Assembly: GCA_921293015.1 (NCBI GenBank)
Contig: OV121096.1
Location: 27,105,729 to 27,169,728 of the forward strand
Source: Phorcus lineatus
Taxonomy: Eukaryota > Mollusca > Gastropoda > Trochida > Trochidae
Direction of reading: 5' to 3'
Length of the DNA: 64,000 nt
Each line of letters begins with the position of its first letter. Positions within the stretch are counted from its first letter, which is position 1. Shown here piece by piece: positions 48,343 to 59,964 of this stretch. Made by a program: the position numbers and the translations under genes. Under the pieces are notes generated by a model. That model worked only from the letters and a program-made list of their open reading frames with translations, did not search any database and was not told the origin of the DNA.

Positions 48343-48500
48343 ATGGCGGCCACTCGAACTAACTTGCAGGACGGGTTTTCCGAGCGGAAAGAATGGAGAG
48401 ATATTTATAGTTTACAGAGATTCGCGAGACTATACGCGAGTTTACACACCTTACTCCCATAAGAACAGTTTTACCTGAACGTAACTGCACGTGATTACAG
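48343..48500 (+). other. Candidate non-coding first exon of the tetraspanin gene
   Basis: The segment is less AT-rich than its surroundings. It begins near 'acATGGCGGCCactcg' (a YY1-like initiator string) and ends at CAG|gtgaga, a good splice donor. The ATG at 48343 opens a 39-codon frame closed at 48462, which would be an upstream open reading frame. It precedes the acceptor before the tetraspanin start codon (ttttttcag at 52094) by 3.6 kb. The link between the two is inferred, not shown. Confidence 0.35.
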
Positions 48501-49057
48501 GTGAGAGTTTGTATATACATTTTGTTTATGAATATGTTGGTTATAAGGGTTATTTCATATTGTAAATTGCATAGTTATATATGGTTGAGATATGTTAACA
48601 CGAGCATCTAATTTTATGTCGTTACTCAAAATGATGGCGATTATTCAAAATTACGACAAGCAAATATGTATAAGACATTATTCAAATGAAAATTTCAAAT
48701 GTATTGTTGAAGTGGTATGTAGTAAATTTTAAATGATTGACATCATATGTTAGCATTGGGGGAAATGTACCGATACAATAGGCCTATACTATTATCGATA
48801 AGACAAACCATGTAAGCTTTATGAAAATCCCTTAATTTACTTGATATGATTATGACAGATATTTGTTTATAAATGTTACAATCCGAATATGATAGAACCG
48901 TTATATCGGCCACATTAAAACCTAACCCTATTGATATTAAGACAGAAATATAATCGAAATTTTGAATAAACTAAAATCATTTTGTCGTGGAACAGTTTGT
49001 TTCAAACCGTATTCATAGCAAATCTTACCAAAGTGTATTCTGATATTAAATATTTCA

Positions 49058-49225
49058 GCACGAGTTGATAATAGTTACAAATATCATAGGCTTGACGAGT
49101 ATATGTTTACATTTATCAGCGAGTGTCGATATATTTGATTTGTTCAAAATTGACTGTCAAAATAGCTTTATCACCCACAAGCGATATCTCCTGATATCTC
49201 CACAGTTTTGGGAGATATGTTCTTT
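49058..49225. mobile_element. Second copy of the 22411-type foldback with 'gatatctcc' block
   Basis: 'gcacgagttgat..tagttacaaatatcataggcttg' and 'tttatcagcgagtgtcgata' + 'tatttgat' match 22459-22541; then 'ttcaaaattgactgtc', 'cacaagcgatatctcctg' and 'acagttttgg' match 22763-22844. In the first copy about 190 bases separate the two parts; here they are adjacent. Confidence 0.6.
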
Positions 49226-49229
49226 AAAA

Positions 49230-50430
49230 AAATGAAGACACGTTTGCGAGCTCAAAAGGTGTTTACGAGTGACGTAAATACGTATATATATGAACGCACC
49301 CTTTTAAATTGTATACCTTTTGGAACACACCCAATTATGCCATTAATACTTGCTTTGCTATCGTATATTCATAAGGGTGTATATTTAATAAAGTTGACTG
49401 AACATGTAAATGTGTACATTTATAGGTTTGCGTTGACATAATTCAACTGTCAATCAACGAAAGAGGATAAAAAAGGTTATTTCATATCACAATGATAATA
49501 ATTTATCACAAAAGTGTGTACATATAAATTACTGAACTAGTAAGTAAAACCCTATGACGTCATTCCTCTTTTATGTAATCGATTGACAGTTTTAAAGGGG
49601 CGTTACGTTGTAGATGTTTTTACATATTCTAACACAGGAATAAGTTATCTCAATGACGGCAAGGTCAACACAGTGCTTCGATGGTTTACCATATTTAATT
49701 ACATAATCATTAAAGGTATGATTATATAAAATTACAATAATCAAAATACAAATACAAACATATATTTGTGAAATATTTATGTTTTATATTAAATATATTT
49801 TTTAGTAAGTTTATAATATGAAGGAAGCGATCTTCTATCACCGTGTCATTTATATGTGCATTCTATATCTGACATAACATGCTTGAAAGATACATAAAAC
49901 ATAGGTAATATGACGTAAACAAATAACGGAATAAGTAGTAACAACATATAAAGAGAAAACTACTAAACCACCTATCTACTTAACCTAATCGGTCTAAATA
50001 GGTTGTCATCAGCATAAAAATGTTTTCGTAACGGCAGATTACGATTACGTGACGTCATAATCTTAAATAGAATGTTGGCATATAACATTATTCAAGAGCA
50101 AACATATTCGCATATCACATGTTCACACCCCCTTTGTTGACATCCAAAAACGTAACTAATATTTTATAAACTCGTGAATTTGAAACTTGAATGTTAGATA
50201 CCAAAAGCTGAATTTCAATCTTGAAAACAAATTAGTATATGTCACAAAACTTAAAGGGGAAGATGTTTTTGAAGGAAGAGATTATTCAATGTCTATTTGA
50301 CCTAGTGTTGTGTTTAGTAATGTTGTTTAACAACGACGAACATGATGTTAGAAATGACGTCAAGTACAATTATAAGTGAAATTCAGCTTCAATTTGAGCA
50401 TTTTATAAAAAGACGTGTAATATAAATAAT
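49230..50430. other. Gene-free region
   Basis: No recognisable gene or repeat. The interval would lie in the first tetraspanin intron if the upstream exon is real. Confidence 0.35.
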
Positions 50431-50433
50431 CTT

Positions 50434-50497
50434 AGGTAGGTAGGTGGATTTAAGGGCGACGTTGGACCAAAATGACCTATATGCGCCCTAAATAATC
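50434..50497 (+). repeat. Dispersed repeat with an inverted copy at 58920-58992
   Basis: 'taggtaggtaggtggattta' + 'agggcgacgttggaccaaaa' + 'tgacctatatgcgccc' appears as its near reverse complement at 58928-58992 ('gggcgcatataggtcatttt' ... 'aaatccacctacctacc'). About 58 of the bases match by eye. No coding content. Confidence 0.8.
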
Positions 50498-50499
50498 TT

Positions 50500-52090
50500 A
50501 CAGTAATATGAGATTTAATTCCCTTGTTTTATCTGAAACTTTATTTTCAGCATCTAGAAAAAACGTGTCATTATTTCCCCTGTAATTCAAGTTGAATCTA
50601 AAATGTTACTTTACTGTTAATGTTATAGATCTTATGACTAAGGCAGTTTCGTAAGTCTATAGTTACTGTATGAGAAACTAAGGCAAAAATTAATAATCTT
50701 CGATATAATGTCTTTACTTGCGGGCTTGGTTGTATATGCCTTATATTACCCGTTTATATTGTTTTCATTCAAATACTCAAGTTATTCATCTTATCGAAAA
50801 TCGAACATTGTAACTGCGTCATCAACATTTTTTGATTAATTCTAATTCACTGCCAATATAAATGGCTTGGGTAAAGAAATCAAACAATTAAACAACTGCA
50901 ACGATGTTTTGTCACGGTAGATGATTGTTTCTGTAGCTACCTTTCACCAAGATTGAACGCCCCATTAATGATTTACCTGTCTAAAAGCGATTTATCGTCC
51001 TCGTTACCTTTTGACTTTATCCATTATTGAAAAAATGTTATTTGTTCACCTTCGGTCGACGGTATAATGTAACACCGTTTAACGAGCATGAATCTAAGGT
51101 ATGTGATATAACTAATTATTCACATACATCAAAAGAAATGAATTTGGACATGAAACTTTATTTTGGTTTTTGGTCCTTTCACAAAGAAACTTCCACCAAG
51201 CTGAAACTTAGTTCCATTATTCAAGGTGTCCCCCTTACTTATAACCTCCTTCGTGCTCGATGGAATAAAGGGGGAAATATTCGATTCTAGTGTTTATGTA
51301 AATAAGGGGGTTATAAATGCAAATCAATCAATTGTAGTTCTTATGTTGCTATTTACCTGTAAATTGAAGTATCAGGGTATCTTATGTTAATGATAATTTC
51401 GAGGAATACTTCAAGGGTGTTGATAAGTTATGATATTTCATGATCAAACACATTAAATGTTTTTATCATGAACATATTTAGCAGCAAAAATGGAGATTTG
51501 TTTATTGATATAAAACTACATTGTGTTGTACGGATAATTTGCACATCCTACACAAATTCTCCTTTTTCATCCATTCAAATTCTAAATGTTATAAATAAAA
51601 AAAAGAAATTACCATGTAAATTTCACCTCTATTCAGGTACCTCGATAATACTGTCTCTTTAAACATTTTAATGATAAGCGTACATTTTTTAAAAGACCAA
51701 CTAGCTCTTCTTTGATTCTACCCTTTACCGTGTACATGATGTCATTATATCGATAGTATGTATTGGTGAATTGATTATAGTATACACGCGATCTTACTAT
51801 CTCTTTAATATTGATGTTATTGGTAAATTGAAAGATAATTTCACTCGATGTAACCGTCTTATAGATTGTTTCAATCATACTTTAATACTTACCCACAAAA
51901 ATAAAGGAACACCCCACTATTAAATATCTATGCATCATTGATCATTATATGACTATAAAAATAACCTAATACTGAAAATCGTATTGGCCCATAACTAAAT
52001 TTGTTAAGTATACTTTGTTTAGCGCTTAGAAAGCTTATATTCGATCGTGACCTTGTCATAAAACATCGACTGATTACTTATTTACTTTTT
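50500..52090. other. Gene-free region upstream of the tetraspanin coding exons
   Basis: AT-rich sequence; frames at 51027-51290 (plus) and 51633-51878 (minus) have no recognisable domain. Confidence 0.35.
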
Positions 52091-52122
52091 TCAGAAAGAA
52101 GGGAGACAGCCTAACTACCAAG

Positions 52123-55100
52123 ATGTGCTGCTCGCTAAAAGTGACGAAGTTCTTCTTCATGGTGATAGATATCATATTCCTGGTAAGTCGGAGGATATCA
52201 TGGTGACCGATCATCGATATCGTATTCCTGGTCAATTAGAAGACATATTCAATCACTGAAATAGATATCATATGCCTGGTAAGTCGGAGGATATCATGGT
52301 GATCGATCATCGATATCGTATTCCTGGTCAATTAGAAGACATATTCAATCACTGAAATATATATCATATGCCTGGTAAGTCGGAGGATATCATAGTGACC
52401 GATGATCGATATCGTATTCCTGGTCAATTAGAAGACATATTCAATCATTGTAATATATATCATATGCCTGGTAATTCGGAGGATACATGTATATTCATTC
52501 ACTGTGATGGGTATCATATTCCTGTTAAGTTGTAGGAGGAATATCCTATCATCGTGATCGATAATCGATATCGTTTTCCTGGTCAATTGGAAGACATATT
52601 CAATAACTGTAATCGATATCATATGCCTGGGGGGGGGGGGGGGGGGGGGGCTTTCATTTCTCATCAATAGTATTCAGATGCGTTCTATAGGTTCCTGTAT
52701 ATCCAAATTCCTTTCAACTATTGACAATTTTATCCCTAGTTGCAAATATTGCTTGAAAATAAAAATTACAAATATACAGTCAGACCTCGATAATCCGAGC
52801 ACTTCCGTTTCGAATTATCGGTGGCCGGACTATCGCGAGTTGACTGTATGTCAGTGTAAGATTATATGTTTACTATCCTCCTTTGAAGGATAGGATGTAT
52901 ATGTCAAAATGTTTTTCTAACGCTTTTTTAAAACTGCAAACCATGTGATTTTTTTTAAGTCGCCAGTTGCTTATAGGTGATCTTATCAAGCAACAGCTTG
53001 CTAGATGTAAGGTAATCTCCCACCTGACAGACAGGCAGCTGACAGACGCACTAAAACAACAACATTTACGATTTGGTGCACAGCTTGGTTACTACTTGTT
53101 ACCGATTCATAATAATGGACTAGTCCAAATAAAAGACAAAACATCGTTTTTGAAAGAGTAAGAAGAAGAGAAAGAGTATTTATTCAAATATCATTATAAA
53201 GCACCTTTCAATGCAGCAGCACATTTGACACATTTCACATACATATTTATTTAATGTACATATATTAACATTTCAGTTCCTTTTAGTGCATTTCACAATA
53301 TTTATGCACTTCTCACATTTAATCAGGTGCATGGTTGTGCTCTGTCCTTGTTCTTAAAAAAATCACCGAGGGTGGAACATCACCTCAAGTGAGTGCAGCT
53401 CTGTCGAATCTTGTTTCTTGTGTAGATATTTCCATCCGGAAGAATTTGAGGTGCCCCTCTCACCGACAGCAGATACTCCACTTTGCGCAATCCAGCCATT
53501 TTGGTAGTGAGATGCAGTCCATGTTCCCTTGTATAGAAGTTTATTAAAACATATAATTAAATAGTACCAAGATGAATACATCACTAGTTAACATTCAAAT
53601 CAAAGTGAGAAGACGCCATTTAACAGCAACAACATTTTATAAAAACACAGTATAAATTCAATTTGAAAATTAAATAGCCTGTAAAAACAATTGTGAGATT
53701 AGACGACAGATTATTATTTGATCCTCTGATCACAAGAAAAACCTATAATCAAATAAATAAAGTGTCTTTTATAATTTCTACTCTAAATTCAAAATCAATA
53801 TGGTTTCAATACTCGACTCCACATAGAATTCTCCCAACAAATGACCTTTTACTTTAGATGAAAATTAAAGATGAAAATAAATGCAGCTTTTGAGAGGAAG
53901 ATAAAGAGACCATAAGTCACCTCTTCTTCGATTGTCATATTATAAAAAAAAGAAAAGATGACTTATGGTTTCTTTATCATCTACTTGAAGAAAACATACA
54001 TTATTGACAAATTCAATGACTTTTTGGTCAACCCGCCACTTACTTTTAAAAGACTAACCAAGATTAATTTCGTAGTACTATAGCTTTGTACAAGTGTATT
54101 TGGAAAATTCTTAAATTCAAACTAAAATTGATGCCTTTAATTGGATGAATTATAAATATGTTATACATCTTGTATTGCACGATGTTATCAATTTCTGCCA
54201 AATGTGCATAGTGTTCTTCTTGTTTACGATGTATTGTTTATATATGTAATTGTAATGTCCATGTACCACAAAAAACTAATAAATAATAAAAAAGAAAGAA
54301 AAACCTATGTTGTTTTCACCGTTCGTTAACGAAGCTTGCTCTAATTTGCCTTAATCTGATGAGACGTCGCCCTCTGCTATGTATGTGGACTGTCCCATTA
54401 CCTCTGTAGGGGATTACCTAATTAATCTTCAACTGAGTGTCTGCGAGATGGGCTGTCTGTCAGCTGCCTGTCTGTCAGGTGGAAGATAACCAGATGTAAT
54501 CGTGTATCTGTAGCTTGTATCTTAAAGGTGCTAACTGCCCTTCAGCAAGCCCTAGGGTCACTTTAAATGTTAACAGTTAGATTTATCTTAATTCTATTAG
54601 GACCCTCGGGGCCTTTTCACAACTGATATCAGCTTTTGAAAAACCTAAATCAATGTTAAAAGTTGACCTTACGGTGACCTTAGGGCAAAGATCGTTCAGT
54701 GAAACCGACCCAATGACGTAATAATGGAATTTGACAACTTGCTACCAACATGATGCTATCATTATTCATTGACTTATATAAATAATTTCATTTTATATTG
54801 TCAAGCTCAAACTTATACTTTTAGCACCATAATCATAACTAAACAAACCCAAAAAACTCTAAAGCACAGGGTTCACAAATAAATATATCTAAAATAACCG
54901 GTACCTGTATCCAAACCATTTGGACCAAAGGCTTTGCTTGAACTCGTACCAACCCGATTACCTTTGTTTTTCCTGACTTTTTCACATGCAGTATCACACT
55001 TATTTTGTTTCTGTTCCAGCTGATGGGTATCGGCATGATAGGGGTGGGGGTGTGGGTACAGCTGCAACAGGCTGACGTCCTAGGGGTGCTGGTTGACAGC

Positions 55101-58100
55101 AAATACATCAGCGTCCCCCTCGTCATGATCGCTGCTGGGGTCGTCGTCGCTATCGTCGCTATTATCGGGTGTATAGGAGCTCTCATGAATCAGCGCTGTT
55201 GTCTGATCATGGTAAGGTGGAAATAACTTAGTTTTAAAATGGTATCAACGAATCTCATTCTATGCATAAAAATACCCTTTTCATGCTTTCGGAACTTTAT
55301 TAAGGTCATTAAGGTCCTAACGTTTTAAAATGGTATCAACGAATCTCATTCTATGCATAAAAATACCCTGTGCATGCTTTCGGAACTTTATTAAGGTCAT
55401 TAAGGTCCTAACGTTTTAAAATGGTATCAACGAATCTCATTCTATGCATAAAAATACCCTGTGCATGCTTTCGGAACTTTATTAAGGTCATTAAGGTCCT
55501 AACAGACCAAAGGGCGAAATCAGCTACTCTGGAAGCGCTTGTAAAATCTCCAACATAAGTAAGTAACTTATTCTTTGTAAGGCAGAAATTATTCTATAAC
55601 TTTCTTCATGGTAGATATTGCGTATGTGTCTTGCTGCTTTGCGTCAGAATTAAAATTCTTCTTTGGCGATTGGTATTGAACTGCTTGAGTTTTCTGGTTG
55701 TACTGAAAAGGTTACGCAAATGCAGCAGGGTTTGAACTAGCGAGTGGTTACTTCATTCACCGTCGTTTGTTACAAATTGTGATAGAAATAATTTTAGAAT
55801 AATTAAACCATTCCCTTCACAGACCAATGGTGTAACTCCATAATCATATAAATGTACTTCGATACTCTGAGGTACTTTCTCTTGATATAGCGGGTTTTAT
55901 CCATTTACAGATGTGCAAGGTATTTGTATACAAAGTTGCGCTCCATATAATCGTGATTAAAACTTAAAATAGATATTTTTAGTGCGTTTTGAAAGACTCG
56001 CCACATATGTTACTCATTCCATTACATTCTTCACTTACAGTTCGTGGTGTGTGTGCTGTTTGTTTTCATCATGGAACTGGCGGTCGGCATTATCGCCTTC
56101 TTGTACAGGGACGAGGTAGGCACCGTGATTTAATTAATTTAATGATTAAAATTGTCAAGCCATTTGCGCTCCATTTCGCCAGTGACATTAGAAATCATTA
56201 TTGTCAGAGGACTAAGGAATTTTGCAACAAGTGTCAAGATATACTGCAATGATAATTTTTGCCTAAAGTGTCGTCACCTTTTGTCGGTTACATTCTCTTA
56301 ATTACAATTAAAAATAACTGAAAGGGGTTGTAACCATTTTTTTTAGATAAATAAAAATATTTCACGAAACGAAAATTAATGATTCCTTTTGCAAGACAAT
56401 ATAATATTTTCAAAAGAAGTTTCAAAACAAACTTACATTGATCGGTTAAACTATGCGAATCCATTTCCCAACCTAATATGATTAAAATGTCTTCACACAA
56501 TGTGGCGCCCAGTGGTTTTTGCTAGATATGTAGATTATTTATTTTTATTATTTATGACTACGGATGATTGGGATGGGTAATGAGATGTTTTGACATTATG
56601 AGGATAATACTTTTGGCATAAGCTTATGTTGATTAGGAAACTTTGAAGGAATACATTATTAAAAAAAACGTGCTATTTCCCCTTTTAAAGGAAATATTGA
56701 GATGATGATTTACCCCGTAATCCGTTTAGATAACCAGCTAATGAAATAACTGTGAATACTGATAATGAAATCAAGCAATATATTATATATAAATAAATAT
56801 ATTTGGGATGACCCAAACGACGAGCTTCAGCGTATTGTCAGACACGAATAACCAGTCGGTAGCCGAGCCGAGGCTAAATGTTACAAGGCAATCAGCTGAT
56901 TGTAGCAATCTCATTGAAACCAAAGCGAAACGTGTCGAGTACGCAGCGAGTAACGAGCGCCAAGTTCCGGCCCGAATTCATTTAGGTTAGGATTGTGTTG
57001 GTCTATAGTTGGTCATCTAAACGTCATTTTTTGATATATATTATTCTTTTCTTTCCCTCTCCAGCGCCGTTGAGCAGCTCTTGCTGGAAAAAGGCGCTAT
57101 ATAAGTTCATTATTATTATTTTTTTATATTCAAAAGACGATAATTACCAACATTATATGTACATGTCCTTCATCACAGATAGAACAGACTCTGAAGGAGG
57201 AACTCTTGGAGGGGATGAACAACAAGAGGTCACAGGCCTCCTGGGACGTTATCCAGAGCGAGGTGAGTATCTGGTTGTGATTAATGTCTAGCTGTAAGAC
57301 GCTAGCACCAAGTTGTTGGAAGCTCTGGGTCTAAATTTGTAGATTAAGGGTTCCGTGTTGGGGGCGGAGGAGTATATATATAAGGGCGAAAGGGACGGCT
57401 AGAATCTAATTTGGCCTTCTTCTTAGATATTTCAGACAGAACACTGATGGCTTTTGTACAGAATGTCACTTTTATTTTACTATATATTCATCTAACATTC
57501 ATCTAAGTATAACATATTAAGCCTGATGAGCACCAGAGCCAGTTGCTCAGAAAAGATATTAATTTGATGTAACTTTTGAATTAAGTTGCAAAGAGCATAG
57601 CTTCTTTGATAAACCTCTTACAATTCTATTCGTTACAACGACTGTCTGTCCAAAGGTTGTCTTCGTGAAGCAGTCCCTTGTTACATAATCTGTTCACCAT
57701 TTAGCTTGAATCACTTAAATGAATTTCCATTTATACTTCTATACCAATTTTATTTTATCGATGTCTAGGGAGCAAGGGAACGATACGGGATCTTTTTTAC
57801 TTATTGTCATACAAAATATTCAAAGTATATGATACAAAATTGAATTAAACTTTAAAAAATATTATCTTTCCCCTGGCTTTTATGAATGATAGAATTAAAT
57901 TTTCACTGGATTTAAATTGCAAACATTTATTGAGGACCGGTACCACCGACAGGAAAGAATATGATAACACTTGTTGGTATGAAAATAAAGAAATGAAATT
58001 CATATAGAATCTTTTAAAAACAGATGGCTTTTATACATGTCTCAAAGGAACACCGATGCTTGGTTTTAAAATTTATACATGTATATACCATATTACTATC

Positions 58101-59958
58101 TACTCCTTCAGTTCAAGTGCTGTGGAGTGAACGGACCACAGGACTGGTATGGTCGACTCACTATAGATACCGCCGTCCCGGACTCCTGCTGTCGATTCAA
58201 AGGCTGTGGAATCAGTGGCGAAACGATGGCATACAAAGATGTAAGTGTTACCAGTGTTACTAAGTGTTACCAGAAACGACTTAATAGTATTTTCAGTGGC
58301 GGATTCTGCAATGGTGATGGTACAATTAAATTTAAATCGTCAGTAAGTGCTATAAGGTTTTCGCCGCTTGAGACACCTTTGACAACAAGGAAATCAGTGA
58401 CTCGACAATATGACTCGAACATAGGCTTAGTTTAGCATTGCGCAAACGACTTAAAATAACCATTTCCCATACTTTTCACACATTGGGAAACTAGTTATGT
58501 TCATGATATCCGTTGCGCAACGCTTCACATACTGTAGCCTATGACTCTAAATACCACCTCCTTTGTAACCGCCTCTAGGAATTTTCCTCAGAAATTTTTA
58601 GACTCAAATTACTCGGTCTAGAGTCTTGTTGTAAAACAATAACAAAATGAAACAGCTTGAAATGGGAAATTTTGAATTAGAGTTTGGTAACGTTAAGTAT
58701 CAACAGTCTTTTTCAGCGCATGATGATTGGGAATTTGAAAATTAAATGAAAAACTTCCTAAATGATGACTTTTCCCTATGAAAACGAAAGGATGATCTCA
58801 GATCAGATTAACTTTCAAAAGGCATAAATTAAGGATTGTTGGAACACATATTTCAGGATGTTCACAGGTCCATTTAGCGTATCATCTTAGTCAAATCAAG
58901 GGCGGGTAATTTCAGTACAGTTTTTCCTTACGAACGGGCGCATATAGGTCATTTTTGGCCCAACGTCGCCCTTAAATCCACCTACCTACCTTCCTTACGA
59001 AATGTCCCAGTGGTGATAACATTTAGCCAGGGTAACCGAGGGTGGTGACACGTCTTTTTAGAAAGAAAGGGTAGTAATTTAGCTCCAAGATGGCTGTGTT
59101 TGAAAAAAGACTCACACCTACAACGATAAAATGGTTACCAACGTGCCGACAACAAAGGTTCAATAAATGCGTTCAATCTATTGGTGATAAAGTAATATTT
59201 CCGTCATTAAGGTTATGTATACTAATAATACATCTTCAAATGACAGGGATGCTATACACAGACTAAACAGCGAATCAAGGACAACTTCTATTACCTGGGA
59301 GCTGCTGGCATCGGCCTGGGAGTCTGTCAGGTACGTATTAGACGGTAGAGTGAGCTTCAACATTTTATATAACATACTAGTGCATGGATACATGTATACT
59401 CCAAATGATATACAAGACGAATGTGTTGTATCTTATGAAACCCCAGTTAACCTTTCTGTTCATCATGGGTTCCTGCAATGGGCGAGAAATAGGAAAGAAT
59501 CATTGAAAGAGAAAAGAAAATCAAGTTTTTTTTAGGGTAACTTCTTTGTTGTGAAAATACTCGACCATGCGGTGTACGTGTCATTTCCTTTATAAACAGG
59601 ATGCAAGTATAACAAATACTTTGAAACATTTCCCATATGTTTTACTGATCAGACTGCAAAAAGGATTAATTGAATCCTAGCTGCAAAGGCTTCGAAAGTA
59701 CTTATATGTCATCCTATTAATAACCTACTTCCATTATGTATTTTTTTATCTTGTCAATTGATTAAGTCTTTTATCATGTTATCGATGGCGGTGATGACGA
59801 CGACGATGATGATGTTGACGATGATGATGAGGATTATAATTATGATGATGGTGATGACTTTAACAATATTTTATATTTATTTTCAGATAATTGCCATCAT
59901 ATCCGGAATCTGTCTACTGTGTATGCTATGGCGGACACCACGCGGCAAGATGGTCTAG
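52123..59958 (+). CDS. Tetraspanin (7 coding exons, 231 aa)
   Basis: Exons 52123-52182, 55020-55211, 56041-56115, 57179-57262, 58112-58240, 59247-59330 and 59887-59958 join in phase 0 throughout. Exon sizes of 192, 75 and 84 are the classical tetraspanin pattern. The product is a four-pass membrane protein that organises plasma-membrane or vesicle microdomains. It starts MCCSLKVTKFF; transmembrane segments are at about 11-32, 53-75 (ending GCIGALMNQRCC), 82-105 and 197-223. The large extracellular loop (about 107-196) has six cysteines: KCCG at 140-141, VPDSCC at 163-164, C169 and GC at 182. Juxtamembrane cysteines 2, 3, 80 and 81 are likely palmitoylation sites. The tail is RTPRGKMV. It is closest in feel to TSPAN4/9- or CD9-type members, but the exact orthologue is not assigned. 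The start ATG lies 28 bases after a splice acceptor, so the 5' UTR is probably split. Confidence 0.93.
52145..52628 (+). repeat. 96-bp minisatellite overlapping the tetraspanin exon 1 splice donor
   Basis: The string 'tcctggtaagtcggagga' at the exon 1 donor (GT at 52183) recurs at 52279 and 52375, and as 'gcctggtaattcggagga' at 52471, an exact period of 96. Each unit also contains 'cgtattcctggtcaattaga' + 'agacatattcaat', so the unit is itself an old dimer of about 48 bases derived from 'catggtgatagatatcatat' + 'tcctggt'. A fifth, degraded copy ends in a G homopolymer. Confidence 0.9.
52629..52650. repeat. Poly-G run of 22
   Basis: Homopolymer that terminates the minisatellite; exact length is uncertain for technical reasons. 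Confidence 0.9.
52777..52846. mobile_element. 70-bp pogo/Tigger-like mini-element with TA duplication
   Basis: It begins CAGTCAGACCTCGATAATCC and ends with the inverse ('actatcgcgagttgactg'), flanked by TA on both sides (52775-52776 and 52847-52848). A CAGT...ACCTCGATAATCCG terminus with TA target duplication is typical of pogo/Tigger-type Tc1-mariner elements. At 70 bases it is little more than two inverted repeats. Confidence 0.75.
53017..54488. repeat. ~28-bp perfect inverted repeats enclosing 1.4 kb
   Basis: 'ccacctgacagacaggcagc' + 'tgacagac' at about 53019-53046 is found inverted at about 54453-54480 ('gtctgtcagctgcctgtctg' + 'tcaggtgg'), with partial matching beyond ('ggtaatctcc' / 'ggttatcttcc'). 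The enclosed 1.4 kb holds a degenerate LINE 3' end. The arms could be the ends of a composite element or of an inverted duplication; no target duplication was recognised. Confidence 0.65.
53690..54295 (+). pseudogene. Degenerate LINE ORF2 3' end with A-rich tail
   Basis: In one frame the segment around 53800-53945 reads WFQYSTPHRILPTNDLLL, a stop, then MKIKDENKCSF, a stop in place of the second Cys, then EEDKETISHLFFDCHI. This is the C-terminal Cys/His knuckle region typical of L1-like LINE ORF2 proteins. Further 3', after a frame change, comes FNDFLVNPPLTFKRLTKINF and more stops. It ends in 'aataaataataaaaaagaaa'. It is 5'-truncated and inactive, and belongs to a different family from the full-length LINE at 12-17 kb. 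Confidence 0.75.
55231..55503 (+). repeat. Three exact tandem copies of a 91-bp unit, tetraspanin intron
   Basis: 'gttttaaaatggtatcaacg' begins copies at 55231, 55322 and 55413. Copies 2 and 3 look identical; copy 1 differs at 'cccttttcat' against 'ccctgtgcat'. The array starts about 20 bases after the donor of exon 2. Near-identity means it arose recently. Confidence 0.93.
56338..56693 (+). repeat. Dispersed repeat family E, copy 4
   Basis: Fourth copy of the family at 22921-24733, in the intron after tetraspanin exon 3. It contains 'cacgaaacgaaaattaatga', 'gcgaatccatttcccaacct', 'gactacggatgattgggatg' and the end 'aaaacgtgctatttcccctt'. Confidence 0.65.
56905..56985. repeat. Diverged small foldback family member
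   Basis: 'gcaatctcattgaaaccaaa' + 'gcgaaacgtgtcgagtacgc' resembles the arm of the 21431-21527 foldback. The opposite arm is not intact. It lies in the tetraspanin intron before exon 4. Confidence 0.35.
57060..57122 (+). repeat. Repeat tail: 'ggcgctatataag' + (ATT)n
   Basis: 'ctggaaaaaggcgctatata' + 'agttcattattattattttt' has the form of the 3' tail of short interspersed or L2-type elements in many animals (from general knowledge). No body with a promoter was recognised upstream, so it is a fragment. It lies about 60 bases before tetraspanin exon 4. Confidence 0.45.
58920..58992 (-). repeat. Inverted copy of the 50434-50497 repeat
   Basis: Near reverse complement of 50434-50497, ending in a 'ccacctacctacc' run. 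It is in the tetraspanin intron between exons 5 and 6. Confidence 0.8.
59783..59858. repeat. Imperfect (GAT/GAC)n trinucleotide tract
   Basis: Runs of 'gatgatgat' and 'gacgacgac' just upstream of the last tetraspanin exon. It is intronic; the acceptor 'ttattttcag' follows 20 bases later. Confidence 0.85.
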
Positions 59959-59964
59959 AATAAA
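59959..59964 (+). terminator. Candidate tetraspanin polyadenylation signal
   Basis: AATAAA begins directly after the TAG stop. It would give a very short 3' untranslated region; further AATAAA-type strings occur in the next 700 bases (for example near 60197 and 60526), and one of those is more likely to be used. Confidence 0.25.

Noticed and set aside
53363..53584. 73-codon minus frame beginning MMYSSWYYL
   Set aside because: No recognised domain, adjacent to LINE debris and inside the inverted-repeat segment; not enough to call a gene.
54839..55186. 115-codon minus frame opposite tetraspanin exon 2
   Set aside because: Antisense shadow; the plus strand encodes TM1-TM2 with correct splice sites.
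59215..59535. 106-codon plus frame over tetraspanin exon 6
   Set aside because: Different phase from the tetraspanin exon; the spliced frame gives GCYTQTKQRIKDNF and TM4.
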